From the NCBI RefSeq assembly GCF_001297015.1, contig NZ_LIGE01000025.1, positions 558,001-622,000 of the forward strand: a stretch of DNA of 64,000 bases, given 5' to 3'. Within the stretch, counting starts at the first letter, position 1, and each line of letters opens with the position of its first letter. The position numbers and the translations under genes were made by a program. Below the pieces are notes generated by a model, which was given only the letters and a program-made list of their open reading frames with translations, was not told the DNA's origin and ran no database searches. The stretch comes from Pseudomonas sp. RIT-PI-r. GTDB taxonomy: Bacteria > Pseudomonadota > Gammaproteobacteria > Pseudomonadales > Pseudomonadaceae. Shown here piece after piece: positions 40,541 to 50,505 of the stretch.

Positions 40541-42739
40541 TTACCGGGCGGTAAAACTGGCCCGCGCCGTGTGCAGCTTCTTGTAACTCTCGATCAGGCG
40601 CAGATGCCGATCCAGACCTTCCAGCTTCAGGCTGGTCGGCGTCAGGCCGTAGAAGCGCACGCTGCCATTGACCGAACCAATCGCCGCGTCCATGCGCTCG
40701 TTGCCGAACATGCGGCGGAAGTTGGCTTCGTAGTCTTCCAGTTGCAGATCCTCGTCCAGTTCCATCTCCAGCACCACGTTGACCGCTTGATAGAACAAGC
40801 CGCGCTCGACGGTGTTGTCGTTGTATTGCAGGAAGGCTTCGACGAGGTCTTTGGCCTGATCGTACTTCTGCAAGGCGAGGCAGATCAGCAGGCGCAGTTC
40901 CAGAATGGTCAGCTTGCCCCACGGCGTGTTGTCATCGAACTCGATGCCGATCAGCGTGGTGATCTCGGTGTAATCGTCCTGCTCGCTGTTTTCCAGGCCT
41001 TGGGCAAGATTGCGCAGGCCGACCTTGCTCAGGTTGTGCAGGTTGAGGATATCGGCACGGAATTGCAGGGCTTTGTTGGTGTTGTCCCAGATCAGGTCTT
41101 CGACCGGGTAGATCTCCGAGTAATCCGGCACCAGAATCCGGCAGGCCTTGGCACCGATGTGCTCGTAGACCGCCATGTAGACTTCCTTGCCCATGTCTTC
41201 GAGGATGCCGAACAACGTCGCGGCTTCTTCGGCGTTGGAGTTTTCACCCTGGCCCGAGAAGTCCCACTCGACGAATTCGAAATCAGGTTTGTCACTGAAG
41301 AAACGCCACGACACCACACCGCTGGAATCGATGAAGTGCTCGACGAAGTTGTTCGGCTCGGTAACCGCCTGACCGGAGAAGGTCGGCTGCGGCAAGTCAT
41401 TCAGGCCTTCGAAACTGCGGCCCTGGAGCAATTCAGTGAGGCTGCGTTCCAGCGCCACTTCCAGGCTCGGGTGCGCGCCGAACGAGGCGAACACGCCGCC
41501 AGTGCGCGGATTCATCAGGGTCACGCACATCACCGGGAATTCACCGCCCAGCGATGCATCCTTGACCAGCACCGGGAAGCCCTGCTCTTCCAGGCCTTTG
41601 ATGCCGGCGAGGATGCTCGGGTACTTCTCCAGCACTGCTTGCGGCACGTCCGGCAAAGCCATTTCGCCTTCGAGGATTTCGCGTTTGACCGCGCGCTCGA
41701 AGATCTCCGACAGACACTGCACCTGCGCTTCGGCGAGGGTGTTGCCAGCGCTCATGCCGTTGCTCAGGTAGAGGTTTTCGATCAGGTTGGACGGGAAGTA
41801 CACCACTTGATTGTCCGACTGGCGCACGAACGGCAGCGAGCAAATGCCGCGCTGAGTGTTGCCGGAGTTGGTGTCGAACAGGTTCGAGCCGCGTAGCTCG
41901 CCATCGCGGTTGTAAATCTTCTGGGTGTACTCGTCGAGGATTTCCGTCGGCAACTCATCTTTCGGGCCAGGCTTGAACCATTGCTCGTCCGGGTAATGCA
42001 CGAACTCGGCGTTGGCGATCTCTTCGCCCCAGAACTGATCGTTGTAGAAGAAGTTGCAGTTCAGGCGCTCGATGAATTCGCCCAGTGCCGAGGCCAGCGC
42101 GCCTTCTTTGGTCGCGCCCTTGCCGTTGGTGAAGCACATCGGCGAATGCGCATCGCGAATGTGCAGCGACCAGACGTTGGGCACGATGTTGCGCCACGAG
42201 GCAATTTCAATCTTCATGCCCAGGTCAGCCAGAATCCCCGACATGTTGGCGATGGTCTGCTCCAGCGGCAGATCCTTGCCGGCAATGAAAGTACCAGCGT
42301 CCGAACCGACAACCGGCATCAACAGCGCCTGCGCATCGGCGTCGAGGTTGTCGACTTCTTCGATGATGAACTCAGGGCCGGTCTGCACGACCTTCTTTAC
42401 CGTGCAGCGATCGATCGAGCGCAGGATGCCCAAACGATCTTTCTCGGAAATGTCCGCCGGCAATTCCACCTGAATCTTGAAGATCTGGTTGTAGCGGTTT
42501 TCCGGGTCGACGATGTTGTTCTGCGACAGGCGAATATTTTCCGTGGGGATGTTGCGCGTGTCGCAGTACAACTTCACAAAGTAAGCCGCACACAACGCCG
42601 ACGACGCCAGAAAGTAGTCGAACGGCCCCGGTGCCGAACCATCGCCCTTGTAGCGGATGGGCTGATCGGCGATCACCGTGAAGTCGTCGAACTTGGCTTC
42701 AAGTCGAAGGTTGTCGAGAAAGTTGACCTTGATTTCCAT
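40541..42739 (-). CDS. ycaO: OsmC-domain / YcaO-domain fusion protein
   Basis: A 732-residue two-domain protein. Residues 1-140 are an OsmC-like domain (FTVIADQPIRYKGDGSAPGP, ALCAAYFVKLYCDTRN), a fold normally seen in peroxide-reducing thiol enzymes. Residues about 160-580 are a YcaO domain with ATP-site acidic motifs, such as ASALGEFIERLNCNFFYND and CLSEIFERAVKREILEGE. The C-terminal 150 residues look helical. E. coli YcaO assists RimO in beta-methylthiolation of ribosomal protein S12. YcaO domains activate amide bonds with ATP. No peptide precursor or partner is adjacent, which favours the housekeeping role over a natural-product role. Confidence 0.9.
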   Translation of the reverse strand: MEIKVNFLDNLRLEAKFDDFTVIADQPIRYKGDGSAPGPFDYFLASSALCAAYFVKLYCDTRNIPTENIRLSQNNIVDPENRYNQIFKIQVELPADISEKDRLGILRSIDRCTVKKVVQTGPEFIIEEVDNLDADAQALLMPVVGSDAGTFIAGKDLPLEQTIANMSGILADLGMKIEIASWRNIVPNVWSLHIRDAHSPMCFTNGKGATKEGALASALGEFIERLNCNFFYNDQFWGEEIANAEFVHYPDEQWFKPGPKDELPTEILDEYTQKIYNRDGELRGSNLFDTNSGNTQRGICSLPFVRQSDNQVVYFPSNLIENLYLSNGMSAGNTLAEAQVQCLSEIFERAVKREILEGEMALPDVPQAVLEKYPSILAGIKGLEEQGFPVLVKDASLGGEFPVMCVTLMNPRTGGVFASFGAHPSLEVALERSLTELLQGRSFEGLNDLPQPTFSGQAVTEPNNFVEHFIDSSGVVSWRFFSDKPDFEFVEWDFSGQGENSNAEEAATLFGILEDMGKEVYMAVYEHIGAKACRILVPDYSEIYPVEDLIWDNTNKALQFRADILNLHNLSKVGLRNLAQGLENSEQDDYTEITTLIGIEFDDNTPWGKLTILELRLLICLALQKYDQAKDLVEAFLQYNDNTVERGLFYQAVNVVLEMELDEDLQLEDYEANFRRMFGNERMDAAIGSVNGSVRFYGLTPTSLKLEGLDRHLRLIESYKKLHTARASFTAR

Positions 42740-42960
42740 GCGGGATTACCAGAATACGGCTAAACGAATGGCCGCCATTATCCGGTTTTTGCGCGGGAAG
42801 TCTTGCCCTTTCGGGATTGGCCGCTGATCGGCGTCCTGCACTTGGGGAGGCAATTCGCGCGGGTTTCACTACGCTTTCAGTGCAGTCGCCCAGAAGAATC
42901 TGAACATTGCGCCCGTGCCAGGGTTCTAGATTCAGAAGACAGCGGATCAAGGACGAGCAC

Positions 42961-45573
42961 ATGGACATTTCCAGTTATGCAGCCCCGCTTCCACCGCGCC
43001 AGAGCGCCGTCACTCGCCGCCTGGCCTTCGCGGTCGGAGCGCTGTTCGTCAGTGGCGTGATTGCGGCGGCGGTCGCTTTGCTGGGTATCGCCGAGCGCCT
43101 GGACAGCGAAGAGATCAACAAAACCCGCTTTTACTCGGCTCGCGCGCTGGAAAACCGTATCACTGCCTCGAAAAACTACATCACCAGCTACGCCTACTGG
43201 ACCACCGCCTACGAGCATTTGAGCGGTCAGGTCGACACCGATTGGGCCTACACCGAGCAGAACCTCGGCAAAACCCTGTTCACCAGTGACGGCTATGACG
43301 GCGTGTTCGTGCTGAACCGCGAAGGCACCCGTTACGCGGTGGTGCGCGGGCAAATGGTCGATGCCGAGCTGCCCGCGTTCGTTCAGGTGAGCGCCACGGA
43401 GTTACTCGATCAAGTGTTGGGCCAAGGTGATCTGACCAAACCGGTCAGCCGCTATTCACTGTTCGAAGGCTGGCCGGCGCTGGTGTCGGCGGCGGCGATC
43501 ATTCCCAACGATGAGCGGCCCCTTGGCGACCCTCAGACCTCATCGGTGCTGGTGTTCGTCGACAAACTCACCCCAACCAAGTTGCGTCTGATTGGCAGCG
43601 GTTACGGCTTGAACAACCTGACCCTGGCGCCGGACGAGACCATCGACCCGCAGCGCCCTCGGGTGCCGCTGGACAGCACCGGTTATAGCCTGATCGCTGA
43701 TCTGGAACGGCCCGGGCAACATTTATTGTGGTCATTGCTGCCGCCACTCGGCGCGACGATTGTGGTGCTGATGCTGCTGACCGCGTACTTCTTCCGTCAC
43801 GCCTTGCGATCATCGCAGTACGTCGACCAGAGTTTTGCCGTCATGCAAACTTCCAATCAAGCACTGGAAAACGCCAACCGCGAGCTGGAAGCCAGCGAGG
43901 AACGCTTTCGCGCCGTGGCCGAAGCCGCGTCCGACTGGATCTGGGAGGTCGATCGCGCCCTCGCGCTGACGTACCTGTCGGCGCGCTTCAGCGAAGTGAC
44001 CGGTTACCCGCAAACCCTGTGGTTGGGGCAAGACATCGGCCACCTGTTGAGTTGTGACACCACGCCACTGGAACTGTGGCTGAGAAACCTCACCGAGGAG
44101 AACAGCGCCAGTGACTTGCGTTGCACCTACCGTGACCACTCCGGCCAGCAGCGCCACTGTCGGCTGTCCGCGCGGCCGATCTTCGACAAGCACGCGGTCA
44201 TTGGCTATCGCGGCACCGCCAGCGACATCACCGACGAAGTCGCCGCCCATGCGCAGATCCAGCATCTGTCGATGCACGACGCCCTCACCGGCCTGCCCAA
44301 TCGCAACAAACTCGCGCGTTATCTGGATGAAGCGCTGCTGCTCAAGGAGCACGCGCCGCCATTGTCGCTGTTGATGATCGACCTCGATAACTTCAAACCG
44401 ATCAACGATTCGCTCGGCCACCCGGCCGGTGACGCCGTGCTGCAGGAAGTCGCCGTGCGCCTGCGTGAGTGCACCCGCGAACACGACATCGTCGCGCGAC
44501 TGGGCGGCGACGAATTCATCGTGGTGCTCAACGGCATGGACAGCCCGCACGAAATCGACAAATTCTGCACCCGCCTGATCGGCAGCCTGCATCAACCGGT
44601 GGTCTTCGAACACCATCCGCTGCACATCGGCGCCAGCATCGGCATCGCCCTCAGCCGGCGCCACGGTTACGTGCCCAGCGACCTGATCCGTTACGCCGAC
44701 ATCGCCCTCTATCAAGCGAAGTCCGAGGGCAAGAACACCTGGTGCTATTTCGAAGCGCACATGAGCGATCAGATCCAGACCCGCCGGCAGATGGAAGACG
44801 ACCTGCGCCATGCGCTCAAACACAACGAATTCATCCTGCACTATCAGCCGCGCTACAAGATCGATGGCAAGCACATCGTTTCGGTCGAAGCGCTGGTGCG
44901 CTGGCAGCATCCCACCAAGGGATTGCTCGGCCCGGACCTGTTCATCCCGCTGGCGGAGCAGACCGATCTGATTGTCCCGCTCGGCCGCTGGGTGCTGCGC
45001 GAGGCCTGCGAAACCGCGCTGGGCTGGCCGGAAGACATTCTGCTCTCGGTCAATCTGTCGCCCGCGCAGTTTGCGGTCAGCGATGTGGTCGAGGATGTTC
45101 GCGAAGTGCTGGTGCAAACCCGTTTCCCGGCCAGTCGCCTGGAACTGGAGATCACCGAAAACGTGATGCTCAACGACACCGACGGCGCCCTGACCACCAT
45201 GAATGCCCTGAAAGAACTCGGCGTGCGCCTGAACATGGACGACTTCGGCACCGGCTACTCGTCCCTCGGTTACCTGCGCGCTTATCCTTTTGACGGGATC
45301 AAGATCGACAAGCGCTTCATTGCCTCGATCAGCAGCGGCACCAATGATCGCGCGGTGGTGCAGGCGATCATCGGCCTGGGCAAAGCCATGGGCCTGACCG
45401 TGACGGCCGAAGGCGTCGAGACCGAAGAGCAATTGGATATTCTCGGAGTCGATCAATGCAATGAGGTGCAGGGTTACTTCATGAGTCGGCCGATCGACAA
45501 AGTCGCGTTTGCTCGGCTGTTGCAGGACTCCAGAGGTGTACAGCTGAAATCAAAAAAGGGTCGGGTAACCTGA
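42961..45573 (+). CDS. CHASE4-PAS-GGDEF-EAL cyclic-di-GMP enzyme
   Basis: A membrane-bound c-di-GMP regulator of 870 residues. Two membrane helices (about 22-44 and 255-277) bracket a periplasmic CHASE4 sensor containing ENRITASKNYITSYAYWTTA. Then come a short coiled coil, a PAS domain (about 310-425), a GGDEF domain with intact GGDEF at 515-519 (cyclase), and an EAL domain with EALVRW from 643 and DDFGTGYSSLGYL (phosphodiesterase loop). Both catalytic motifs look complete, so either activity is possible. AAGGA precedes the ATG at 42961; the frame is open from 42907. Signal unknown. Confidence 0.95.
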   Translation: MDISSYAAPLPPRQSAVTRRLAFAVGALFVSGVIAAAVALLGIAERLDSEEINKTRFYSARALENRITASKNYITSYAYWTTAYEHLSGQVDTDWAYTEQNLGKTLFTSDGYDGVFVLNREGTRYAVVRGQMVDAELPAFVQVSATELLDQVLGQGDLTKPVSRYSLFEGWPALVSAAAIIPNDERPLGDPQTSSVLVFVDKLTPTKLRLIGSGYGLNNLTLAPDETIDPQRPRVPLDSTGYSLIADLERPGQHLLWSLLPPLGATIVVLMLLTAYFFRHALRSSQYVDQSFAVMQTSNQALENANRELEASEERFRAVAEAASDWIWEVDRALALTYLSARFSEVTGYPQTLWLGQDIGHLLSCDTTPLELWLRNLTEENSASDLRCTYRDHSGQQRHCRLSARPIFDKHAVIGYRGTASDITDEVAAHAQIQHLSMHDALTGLPNRNKLARYLDEALLLKEHAPPLSLLMIDLDNFKPINDSLGHPAGDAVLQEVAVRLRECTREHDIVARLGGDEFIVVLNGMDSPHEIDKFCTRLIGSLHQPVVFEHHPLHIGASIGIALSRRHGYVPSDLIRYADIALYQAKSEGKNTWCYFEAHMSDQIQTRRQMEDDLRHALKHNEFILHYQPRYKIDGKHIVSVEALVRWQHPTKGLLGPDLFIPLAEQTDLIVPLGRWVLREACETALGWPEDILLSVNLSPAQFAVSDVVEDVREVLVQTRFPASRLELEITENVMLNDTDGALTTMNALKELGVRLNMDDFGTGYSSLGYLRAYPFDGIKIDKRFIASISSGTNDRAVVQAIIGLGKAMGLTVTAEGVETEEQLDILGVDQCNEVQGYFMSRPIDKVAFARLLQDSRGVQLKSKKGRVT

Positions 45574-45578
45574 GCGTT

Positions 45579-45794
45579 TTAGCTGGGTGATCGACCCAAT
45601 TCGGCGGTAAACACATTGCCCGCATCACGCACCAACTGCCGCCACTCGGCGCTGGTGATCAGACCTTGCTCTTCCATTTCATCGGCGGCCTTGAGCAGTT
45701 CGTCGTACTGTTGTTCCGGGTCCAGACGCATCTGCGCTTGCGTCGCCAGTTTTCGCCATGCCGCCAATTTGTCTTGTTTGCGCTGATCGAACAT
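45579..45794 (-). CDS. conserved small hypothetical protein
   Basis: A 71-residue, highly charged helical protein starting MFDQRKQDKLAAWRKLATQA and containing EQQYDELLKAADEMEEQGLI and SAEWRQLVRDAG. There is no membrane segment. The start at 45794 is chosen because sequence upstream of it (to 46007) runs into a REP palindrome; the ribosome site is weak. It converges on the c-di-GMP enzyme, with its stop 5 bases beyond that gene's end. Function unknown. Confidence 0.7.
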   Translation of the reverse strand: MFDQRKQDKLAAWRKLATQAQMRLDPEQQYDELLKAADEMEEQGLITSAEWRQLVRDAGNVFTAELGRSPS

Positions 45795-45924
45795 CAGGGA
45801 TGATCTCGTGAAGGGCTCCACGGGTAGAAAGAAACGAGATCGCGATGGTTCAGCGCAGTCGACGGATGGACTACTTGTTTCCAAAGGGCTTCGCCGATCA
45901 GCAATGATGGATACACCACCGCCT

Positions 45925-46015
45925 CTGTAGGAGTGAGCCTGCCCGCGATAGCGGATTGTCTGTGACGGATGTATTGGCTGACACACCGCTATCGCGAGCA
46001 GGCTCACTCCTACAG
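45925..46015. repeat. REP palindrome, family B
   Basis: Thirty-base arms 45925-45954 and 45986-46015 with one mismatch (GCCCGC against GCTCGC) around a 31-base spacer. It sits between the small hypothetical gene and ppk2. Confidence 0.9.
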
Positions 46016-46057
46016 GTTTTTTGCTGGCCAGCCCCCCACTGTGTCTGGCGCAATTCG

Positions 46058-46873
46058 TCAGAACTTTGCCGCTACGCGTTTATACGGATAATCCGGATCG
46101 CGGTACTTGCCCGGCTTCTGCCGTTTCGGCAATTCGACCTTGTCGCGTTTCACATCTTCATAAGGAATGCGGCTGAGCACATCGGTAATGATGTTCAACC
46201 GGGCGCGGCGCTTGTCGTTGGAATCGGCCACCAGCCACGGCGCGTGTTCGGTGTCGGAATGCTTGAACATTTCGTCCCGCGCCCGTGAGTAGTCGTACCA
46301 GCGGCTGTAGGACTTAAGGTCCATCGGCGTCAGTTTCCACGTTTTGCGTCCGTCGTTGATGCGCGCCTCAAGCCGGCGGGTCTGCTCTTCGGGGCTGACT
46401 TCCAGCCAGTACTTGAGCAGGATCACTCCCGATTGAACGATGGCGTGCTCGACCCACGGAATCGATTTGAGGAATTTGTCAGCCTGTTCGTCGGTGCAGA
46501 AGCCCATCACCCGCTCGACACCGGCGCGGTTGTACCAACTGCGATCGAAGATCACCACTTCACCTGCCGCCGGCAGATAAGGCAGATAGCGCTGCACATG
46601 CATCTGGCTTTTCTCGCGATCGGTCGGCGCCGGCAACGCCACCACGCGAAAGACACGCGGGCTGACGCGCTCGGTCAATGCCTTGATGGTCCCGCCCTTG
46701 CCAGCGCCGTCGCGGCCTTCGAAAACGATGCAAACCTTAACGCCCTTGGCAATCACCCATTCCTGCAACTTGACCAGTTCGACGTGCAGTTTGCGCAAAT
46801 GCTCGAGGTAATCCTTGTTTTTCAGCTTCGGACTTTCAGGCGCCGTGGCGACCTTCTTTTTGCCTTTTGCCAT
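46058..46873 (-). CDS. ppk2: polyphosphate kinase 2
   Basis: A 271-residue class-I-length PPK2. It transfers phosphate between polyphosphate and nucleoside diphosphates, in Pseudomonas mostly making GTP/ATP. Walker A EGRDGAGKGGTIKAL (about residues 52-66) and the catalytic FDRSWYNRAGVERVMG (about 111-126) are intact, and the C-terminal DVKRDKVELPKRQ is typical. The lysine-rich start MAKGKKKVATAPESPKLKNK is at 46873 with an AAGG site; the longer frame to 46936 has no family match. Divergent from the TonB receptor gene. Confidence 0.95.
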   Translation of the reverse strand: MAKGKKKVATAPESPKLKNKDYLEHLRKLHVELVKLQEWVIAKGVKVCIVFEGRDGAGKGGTIKALTERVSPRVFRVVALPAPTDREKSQMHVQRYLPYLPAAGEVVIFDRSWYNRAGVERVMGFCTDEQADKFLKSIPWVEHAIVQSGVILLKYWLEVSPEEQTRRLEARINDGRKTWKLTPMDLKSYSRWYDYSRARDEMFKHSDTEHAPWLVADSNDKRRARLNIITDVLSRIPYEDVKRDKVELPKRQKPGKYRDPDYPYKRVAAKF

Positions 46874-47063
46874 GACCTTGGCCTCTCTCCAATAAATGCA
46901 GAAACAGAGTGTTGATTGACGGGACAAACCAGACACGTGAGGTTAGTTCATGACGTGCCGTTTGCCATGACCCGGCAAAAAGCAAAATTGCCATGTGTTT
47001 CCTTCGTTCTTTATTGCGTCGCACTGTTCATTGCCTTGCCCTTGTCTGCCTGGAGTTTTTTCG

Positions 47064-49190
47064 ATGCCCGCGTCCAAATCCCTGCCCACCGCCCTGCTGG
47101 GCCTGGCCCTCGCCTGCCCGGCAATGGCCGAGACTCAAGGCCTGGAACTGGGGCAAGTGCTGATTTCGGCCGACGAGCAAAGCGGTTCAGACGCGAGCGT
47201 CGAAGAAGCCAAAACCCGACTCGAACAGGTGCCCGGCGGCACCAACGTCGTCGACATGCGCCAGCCATTGCAGGGCCGCGTGGCGAGCAATCAGGATGTG
47301 CTGGCGTATCAACCTGGGGTTTATGCGCAGTCGGCGGGCAACGAAGGGGTGAAGATTTCGGTACGTGGTTCGGGCATCAACCGCGCACCGGGCGCCCATG
47401 CCTCGGGGCTGTTCACCATGCTCGATGGCCTGCCGTTGACTGGCCCCGGCGGCACACCCTATGAATTGCTCGAACCACTGTGGGTCGATCACGTTGAAGT
47501 GTTGCGCGGCGCCAATGGCTTTGATCGCGGCTCGCTGGCACTCGGCGGCGCCATCGATTACGTCAGCCACACCGGTTACAACGCGCCGAAACTGCAAGTG
47601 CGTTACGCCACCGGCAGCCATGGTTATCAGCAGCGTCAGGTCAGTTCGGGACAAGTACTGGGCGACTTCGACTATTACGTGTCGCTGACCGACGCCAACG
47701 CCGACGGTTATCAGGATCACACCGCCAGCGAAAGCAAAGGCGTGATCGCCAACTTCGGCTATCGCTTCAACCCGAACCTGGAAACGCGCTTCTACATCCG
47801 CTACCGCGAAACCGACAACGACCTCGCCGGCCGCGTGACCAAGCACTCTATCGAACACTCGTCGCGAGCGGCGAATCCGTCCTATGTGGCGCGCGACGAC
47901 AGCCGCAAGCAACCGGGCAGCACGTTCATCGGCAACAAAACCACCTGGTACATCGACGATGACTCGAGCATCCAGACCGGCCTGGTCTATCACGATTACC
48001 CGATGGACCTGCGCGAAGGCCCGAACCGCCTGAAAGTCGCCTACACCGACGTCAGCGGTACCTTTGACTACAAACGCCGCGACACGATTTTCGGCATGGA
48101 AAGCCGCAGCAATCTCGGCTTGCGCGTGACCAAACATTTGCCCAATGACGGCGCCAGCGAATTCGTGCGAGTTCCGTCCGGCAACACCGCCGGTTATGCG
48201 TCGGGCACAAAAATGCGCGACTTCACGTATCAGGGTTCGGACACCGTTCTGCACTTGGGCAATGACCTGGAACTCGCCGACGACCTCTGGCTGACCACCG
48301 GGCTTGCCGCCATCTACACCCGTCGAGAAAGTGACGTGACCTACCCGCAGAGCGGCGGCAAAACCAGCATGAACGACTGGGACTATGCCCCGCGTATCGG
48401 TCTGCGCTACCAGATCAACCCCGACCTGCAAGTGTTCGGCAACCTTAGCCGCTCGGTCGAAGCACCGCACCCGTGGTCGCTGATCTACAGCTCCAACGTG
48501 CGCTTCCCGGCCGGCAACGGCGCGGCAACCGGCACGCAAAAGGATCCGGTCAAACTGCAAAACCAGACAGCGACCACGCTGGAACTGGGTGGGCGCGGCG
48601 ACAGTGCCGTTGGCGAATGGAGCCTGGCGTGGTACTACGCGCAAGTGCGGCATGAGCTGCTCTCGGTGCTGCCGGATGCCAATGCCGTCACGCCTTATGA
48701 GTTGAACGCCAGCCCGACTGTGCACCAAGGTATTGAAGCCAGCCTCAACAGCAAACTCTGGTCGGCTGCCGATGGCCGCCAGTTGAGCCTGCGTCAGGCC
48801 TACACCTTCAGCGATTTCCACTATCGCGACGATGATCGCTTCGGTGACAACCGCTTGCCGGGCTTGCCGATGCACTACTACCAGGGTGAATTGCGCTATG
48901 ACTGGCCGCAAGGTTTCTTCGCCGCGGTAAATACCCAACTGGTTTCCAAAGTTGCCGTGGATTACGCAGACAGTTATTACGCCGACCCTTACGCATTGTT
49001 CGGCGCTACCCTCGGCTACAACGCGCCGAAGGGCGACTGGCAAGGTTGGCTGGACATGCGCAATTTGACCAACAAGCACTACGCGGCGACAGTTACGCCG
49101 GGTTATGACGACAAAGGACTGGATGCCGCGCGTTCAACGCCGGGTGAAGGGATGGGGGTTTATGTCGGGGTTTCGTGGAGTTTGCTCTGA
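47064..49190 (+). CDS. TonB-dependent outer-membrane receptor (siderophore-type)
   Basis: A 708-residue receptor. Signal peptide MPASKSLPTALLGLALACPA ends at AMA. The plug contains DVLAYQPGVYAQSAGNEGVK and ISVRGSGINRAPGAHASGLF, and the barrel has ASSIR-like and FGNLSRSVEAPHPWSL segments. It ends VGVSWSLL. There is no STN domain. Length and plug motifs fit the ferric-siderophore group. CTGGAG precedes the ATG at 47064. No clear Fur box was found in the gap to ppk2. Ligand unknown. Confidence 0.9.
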   Translation: MPASKSLPTALLGLALACPAMAETQGLELGQVLISADEQSGSDASVEEAKTRLEQVPGGTNVVDMRQPLQGRVASNQDVLAYQPGVYAQSAGNEGVKISVRGSGINRAPGAHASGLFTMLDGLPLTGPGGTPYELLEPLWVDHVEVLRGANGFDRGSLALGGAIDYVSHTGYNAPKLQVRYATGSHGYQQRQVSSGQVLGDFDYYVSLTDANADGYQDHTASESKGVIANFGYRFNPNLETRFYIRYRETDNDLAGRVTKHSIEHSSRAANPSYVARDDSRKQPGSTFIGNKTTWYIDDDSSIQTGLVYHDYPMDLREGPNRLKVAYTDVSGTFDYKRRDTIFGMESRSNLGLRVTKHLPNDGASEFVRVPSGNTAGYASGTKMRDFTYQGSDTVLHLGNDLELADDLWLTTGLAAIYTRRESDVTYPQSGGKTSMNDWDYAPRIGLRYQINPDLQVFGNLSRSVEAPHPWSLIYSSNVRFPAGNGAATGTQKDPVKLQNQTATTLELGGRGDSAVGEWSLAWYYAQVRHELLSVLPDANAVTPYELNASPTVHQGIEASLNSKLWSAADGRQLSLRQAYTFSDFHYRDDDRFGDNRLPGLPMHYYQGELRYDWPQGFFAAVNTQLVSKVAVDYADSYYADPYALFGATLGYNAPKGDWQGWLDMRNLTNKHYAATVTPGYDDKGLDAARSTPGEGMGVYVGVSWSLL

Positions 49191-49214
49191 CACTTTTTCG
49201 AGACGGTGGCTTGA

Positions 49215-49433
49215 ATGGACAAACCTTTAAGACTTGAAATCGAGAGTGCTGCCTATGCTGACTTTCTCAGTCTTTGGCGTCAGGGCAAGTTCCAGAGTCA
49301 GCGGCTTGGGCAAGCGTTTTATAACCATTTCCGCCTGCATCAACTTTCTGATCAGACGCATTTGCACGGACTTTATGAGGCTGATGGGGAAAAAGCATTG
49401 AAGCTCATTTCCAGTGTGTTTCAGATAAAGTAA
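49215..49433 (+). CDS. small hypothetical protein
   Basis: A 72-residue soluble protein, rich in aromatic residues, containing FLSLWRQGKFQSQRLGQAFY and HLHGLYEADGEKALKLISS. It begins 24 bases after the receptor stop on the same strand. No motif recognised. The pattern of short orphan frames continues to about 53.2 kb. Confidence 0.65.
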   Translation: MDKPLRLEIESAAYADFLSLWRQGKFQSQRLGQAFYNHFRLHQLSDQTHLHGLYEADGEKALKLISSVFQIK

Positions 49434-49462
49434 GCGCTAAAACTTCATTGGCGAAGGCAGCA

Positions 49463-49780
49463 ATGGGACCGAAAACAGAAGAGCTGATCGGCACGCTTGA
49501 GCAGCTCGCAACGTTGCTTGAGAGCGATGGTGATACTCACTGGAGCTTGTGGATGCGCAACGCCCGAAGCCGATTGCTGCAGTCTGATTATTCAGGGATC
49601 GAGTATCTATTGAAGGCCTATGGCGGGATGGGCTCTTTCAACGACGTCGTTCTCGGCCAGCGCTTTGATGGTCGGGTGCTTTCATGGAAGTCAGACCATG
49701 TCGAGCTGAACGAAAAGTTCAGCAAGTTGCGAGAGAAAGCTGCGGGACTGGCCCATGAGATCGAACGCTCCCAGGCTTGA
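49463..49780 (+). CDS. small protein resembling DUF6966
   Basis: A 105-residue protein starting MGPKTEELIGTLEQLATLLE, with HWSLWMRNARSRLLQSDYSG and YGGMGSFNDVVLG. This arrangement resembles the DUF6966 family of unknown function. The ATG at 49463 has GAAGG 6 bases upstream; a TTG at 49448 is an alternative. DUF6966 proteins often occur in groups of small accessory genes such as this one. Assignment is from memory of the pattern. Confidence 0.7.
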   Translation: MGPKTEELIGTLEQLATLLESDGDTHWSLWMRNARSRLLQSDYSGIEYLLKAYGGMGSFNDVVLGQRFDGRVLSWKSDHVELNEKFSKLREKAAGLAHEIERSQA

Positions 49781-49864
49781 GGGCATCTTGCTGCTGCGCC
49801 CCGCAAGCCGAGTACCAACTGCGAAGTCACTCAAACATCTGCACTACCAAGCCAAGGATGCGTT

Positions 49865-50203
49865 ATGAAAACTACCAGTACGAAACAGTTGATTCAGGGC
49901 CTCCCACAACACAGCAGTCCTCGTGAACTACTGATCCAGGTACTGGAAGCCTCGATCGAGTTGGTATCGCTTCCTGACAATGATTTCAGCTGGTCTTCTT
50001 GGGCGGATGAGGATGCGGCAAAAACCGAACTGGAGTTGCTGCTTCATTCGCTCAGAGCTGGCGCGCTACCCGACAAGCTTCACATCGCCGTGCTTTTCGC
50101 TCCTACCGGACCGCTTCAAGAGCTCAGTCTCAGCAGCGGATGGGCAGATACATTTTTGAAAGTCGCCGATAAATTCGATGAAGCTGAAGCGCGCCTGTGG
50201 TGA
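49865..50203 (+). CDS. small hypothetical protein
   Basis: A 112-residue acidic soluble protein: LPQHSSPRELLIQVLEASIE at the start, FSWSSWADEDAAKTELELLL in the middle, and LFAPTGPLQELSLSSGWADT near the end. The final motif (APTGPLQE.S...GW) suggests a conserved family in pseudomonads, but I cannot name it. It may form a cluster with the two small genes before it. The 302 bases that follow contain only a REP palindrome and no supported gene. Confidence 0.65.
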   Translation: MKTTSTKQLIQGLPQHSSPRELLIQVLEASIELVSLPDNDFSWSSWADEDAAKTELELLLHSLRAGALPDKLHIAVLFAPTGPLQELSLSSGWADTFLKVADKFDEAEARLW

Positions 50204-50240
50204 GTGAAGGCGCGTCCCGGCCTGGTTTTGCAAACGCTCT

Positions 50241-50319
50241 TGCAGGAGCTGCGGCACGCTGCGATCTTTTGATCTTGCATTCAAAGATCAAAAGATCGCA
50301 GCGTGCCGCAGCTCCTACA
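50241..50319. repeat. REP palindrome, family A
   Basis: Thirty-five- to thirty-six-base arms 50241-50276 and 50284-50319 are almost perfectly complementary (a GCAGG/CTAC end mismatch) with a 7-base loop. It would form a very long hairpin between two plus-strand genes. Confidence 0.9.
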
Positions 50320-50505
50320 GGGGCGTGGGAGCGGCTTTCGTTGTGTTGGGCCGCTGTGTATCATCGGCGCAGGCTGATGCTGCCTGCCGCTCGCTTCCGA
50401 AAGGAAAGGTGAAAGCATTGCTTCTTTTCCCCAAATCCCTGCGCATTTCTTGAAGTCGAGGTTTGGCAACGCGAGCACCAGAATATCTCGACCACAGGAG
50501 ATACG

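Noticed and set aside
43810..45456. A 548-codon open frame opposite the GGDEF-EAL gene
   Set aside because: Composition typical of antisense DNA in GC-rich genomes; the plus-strand gene has complete catalytic motifs.
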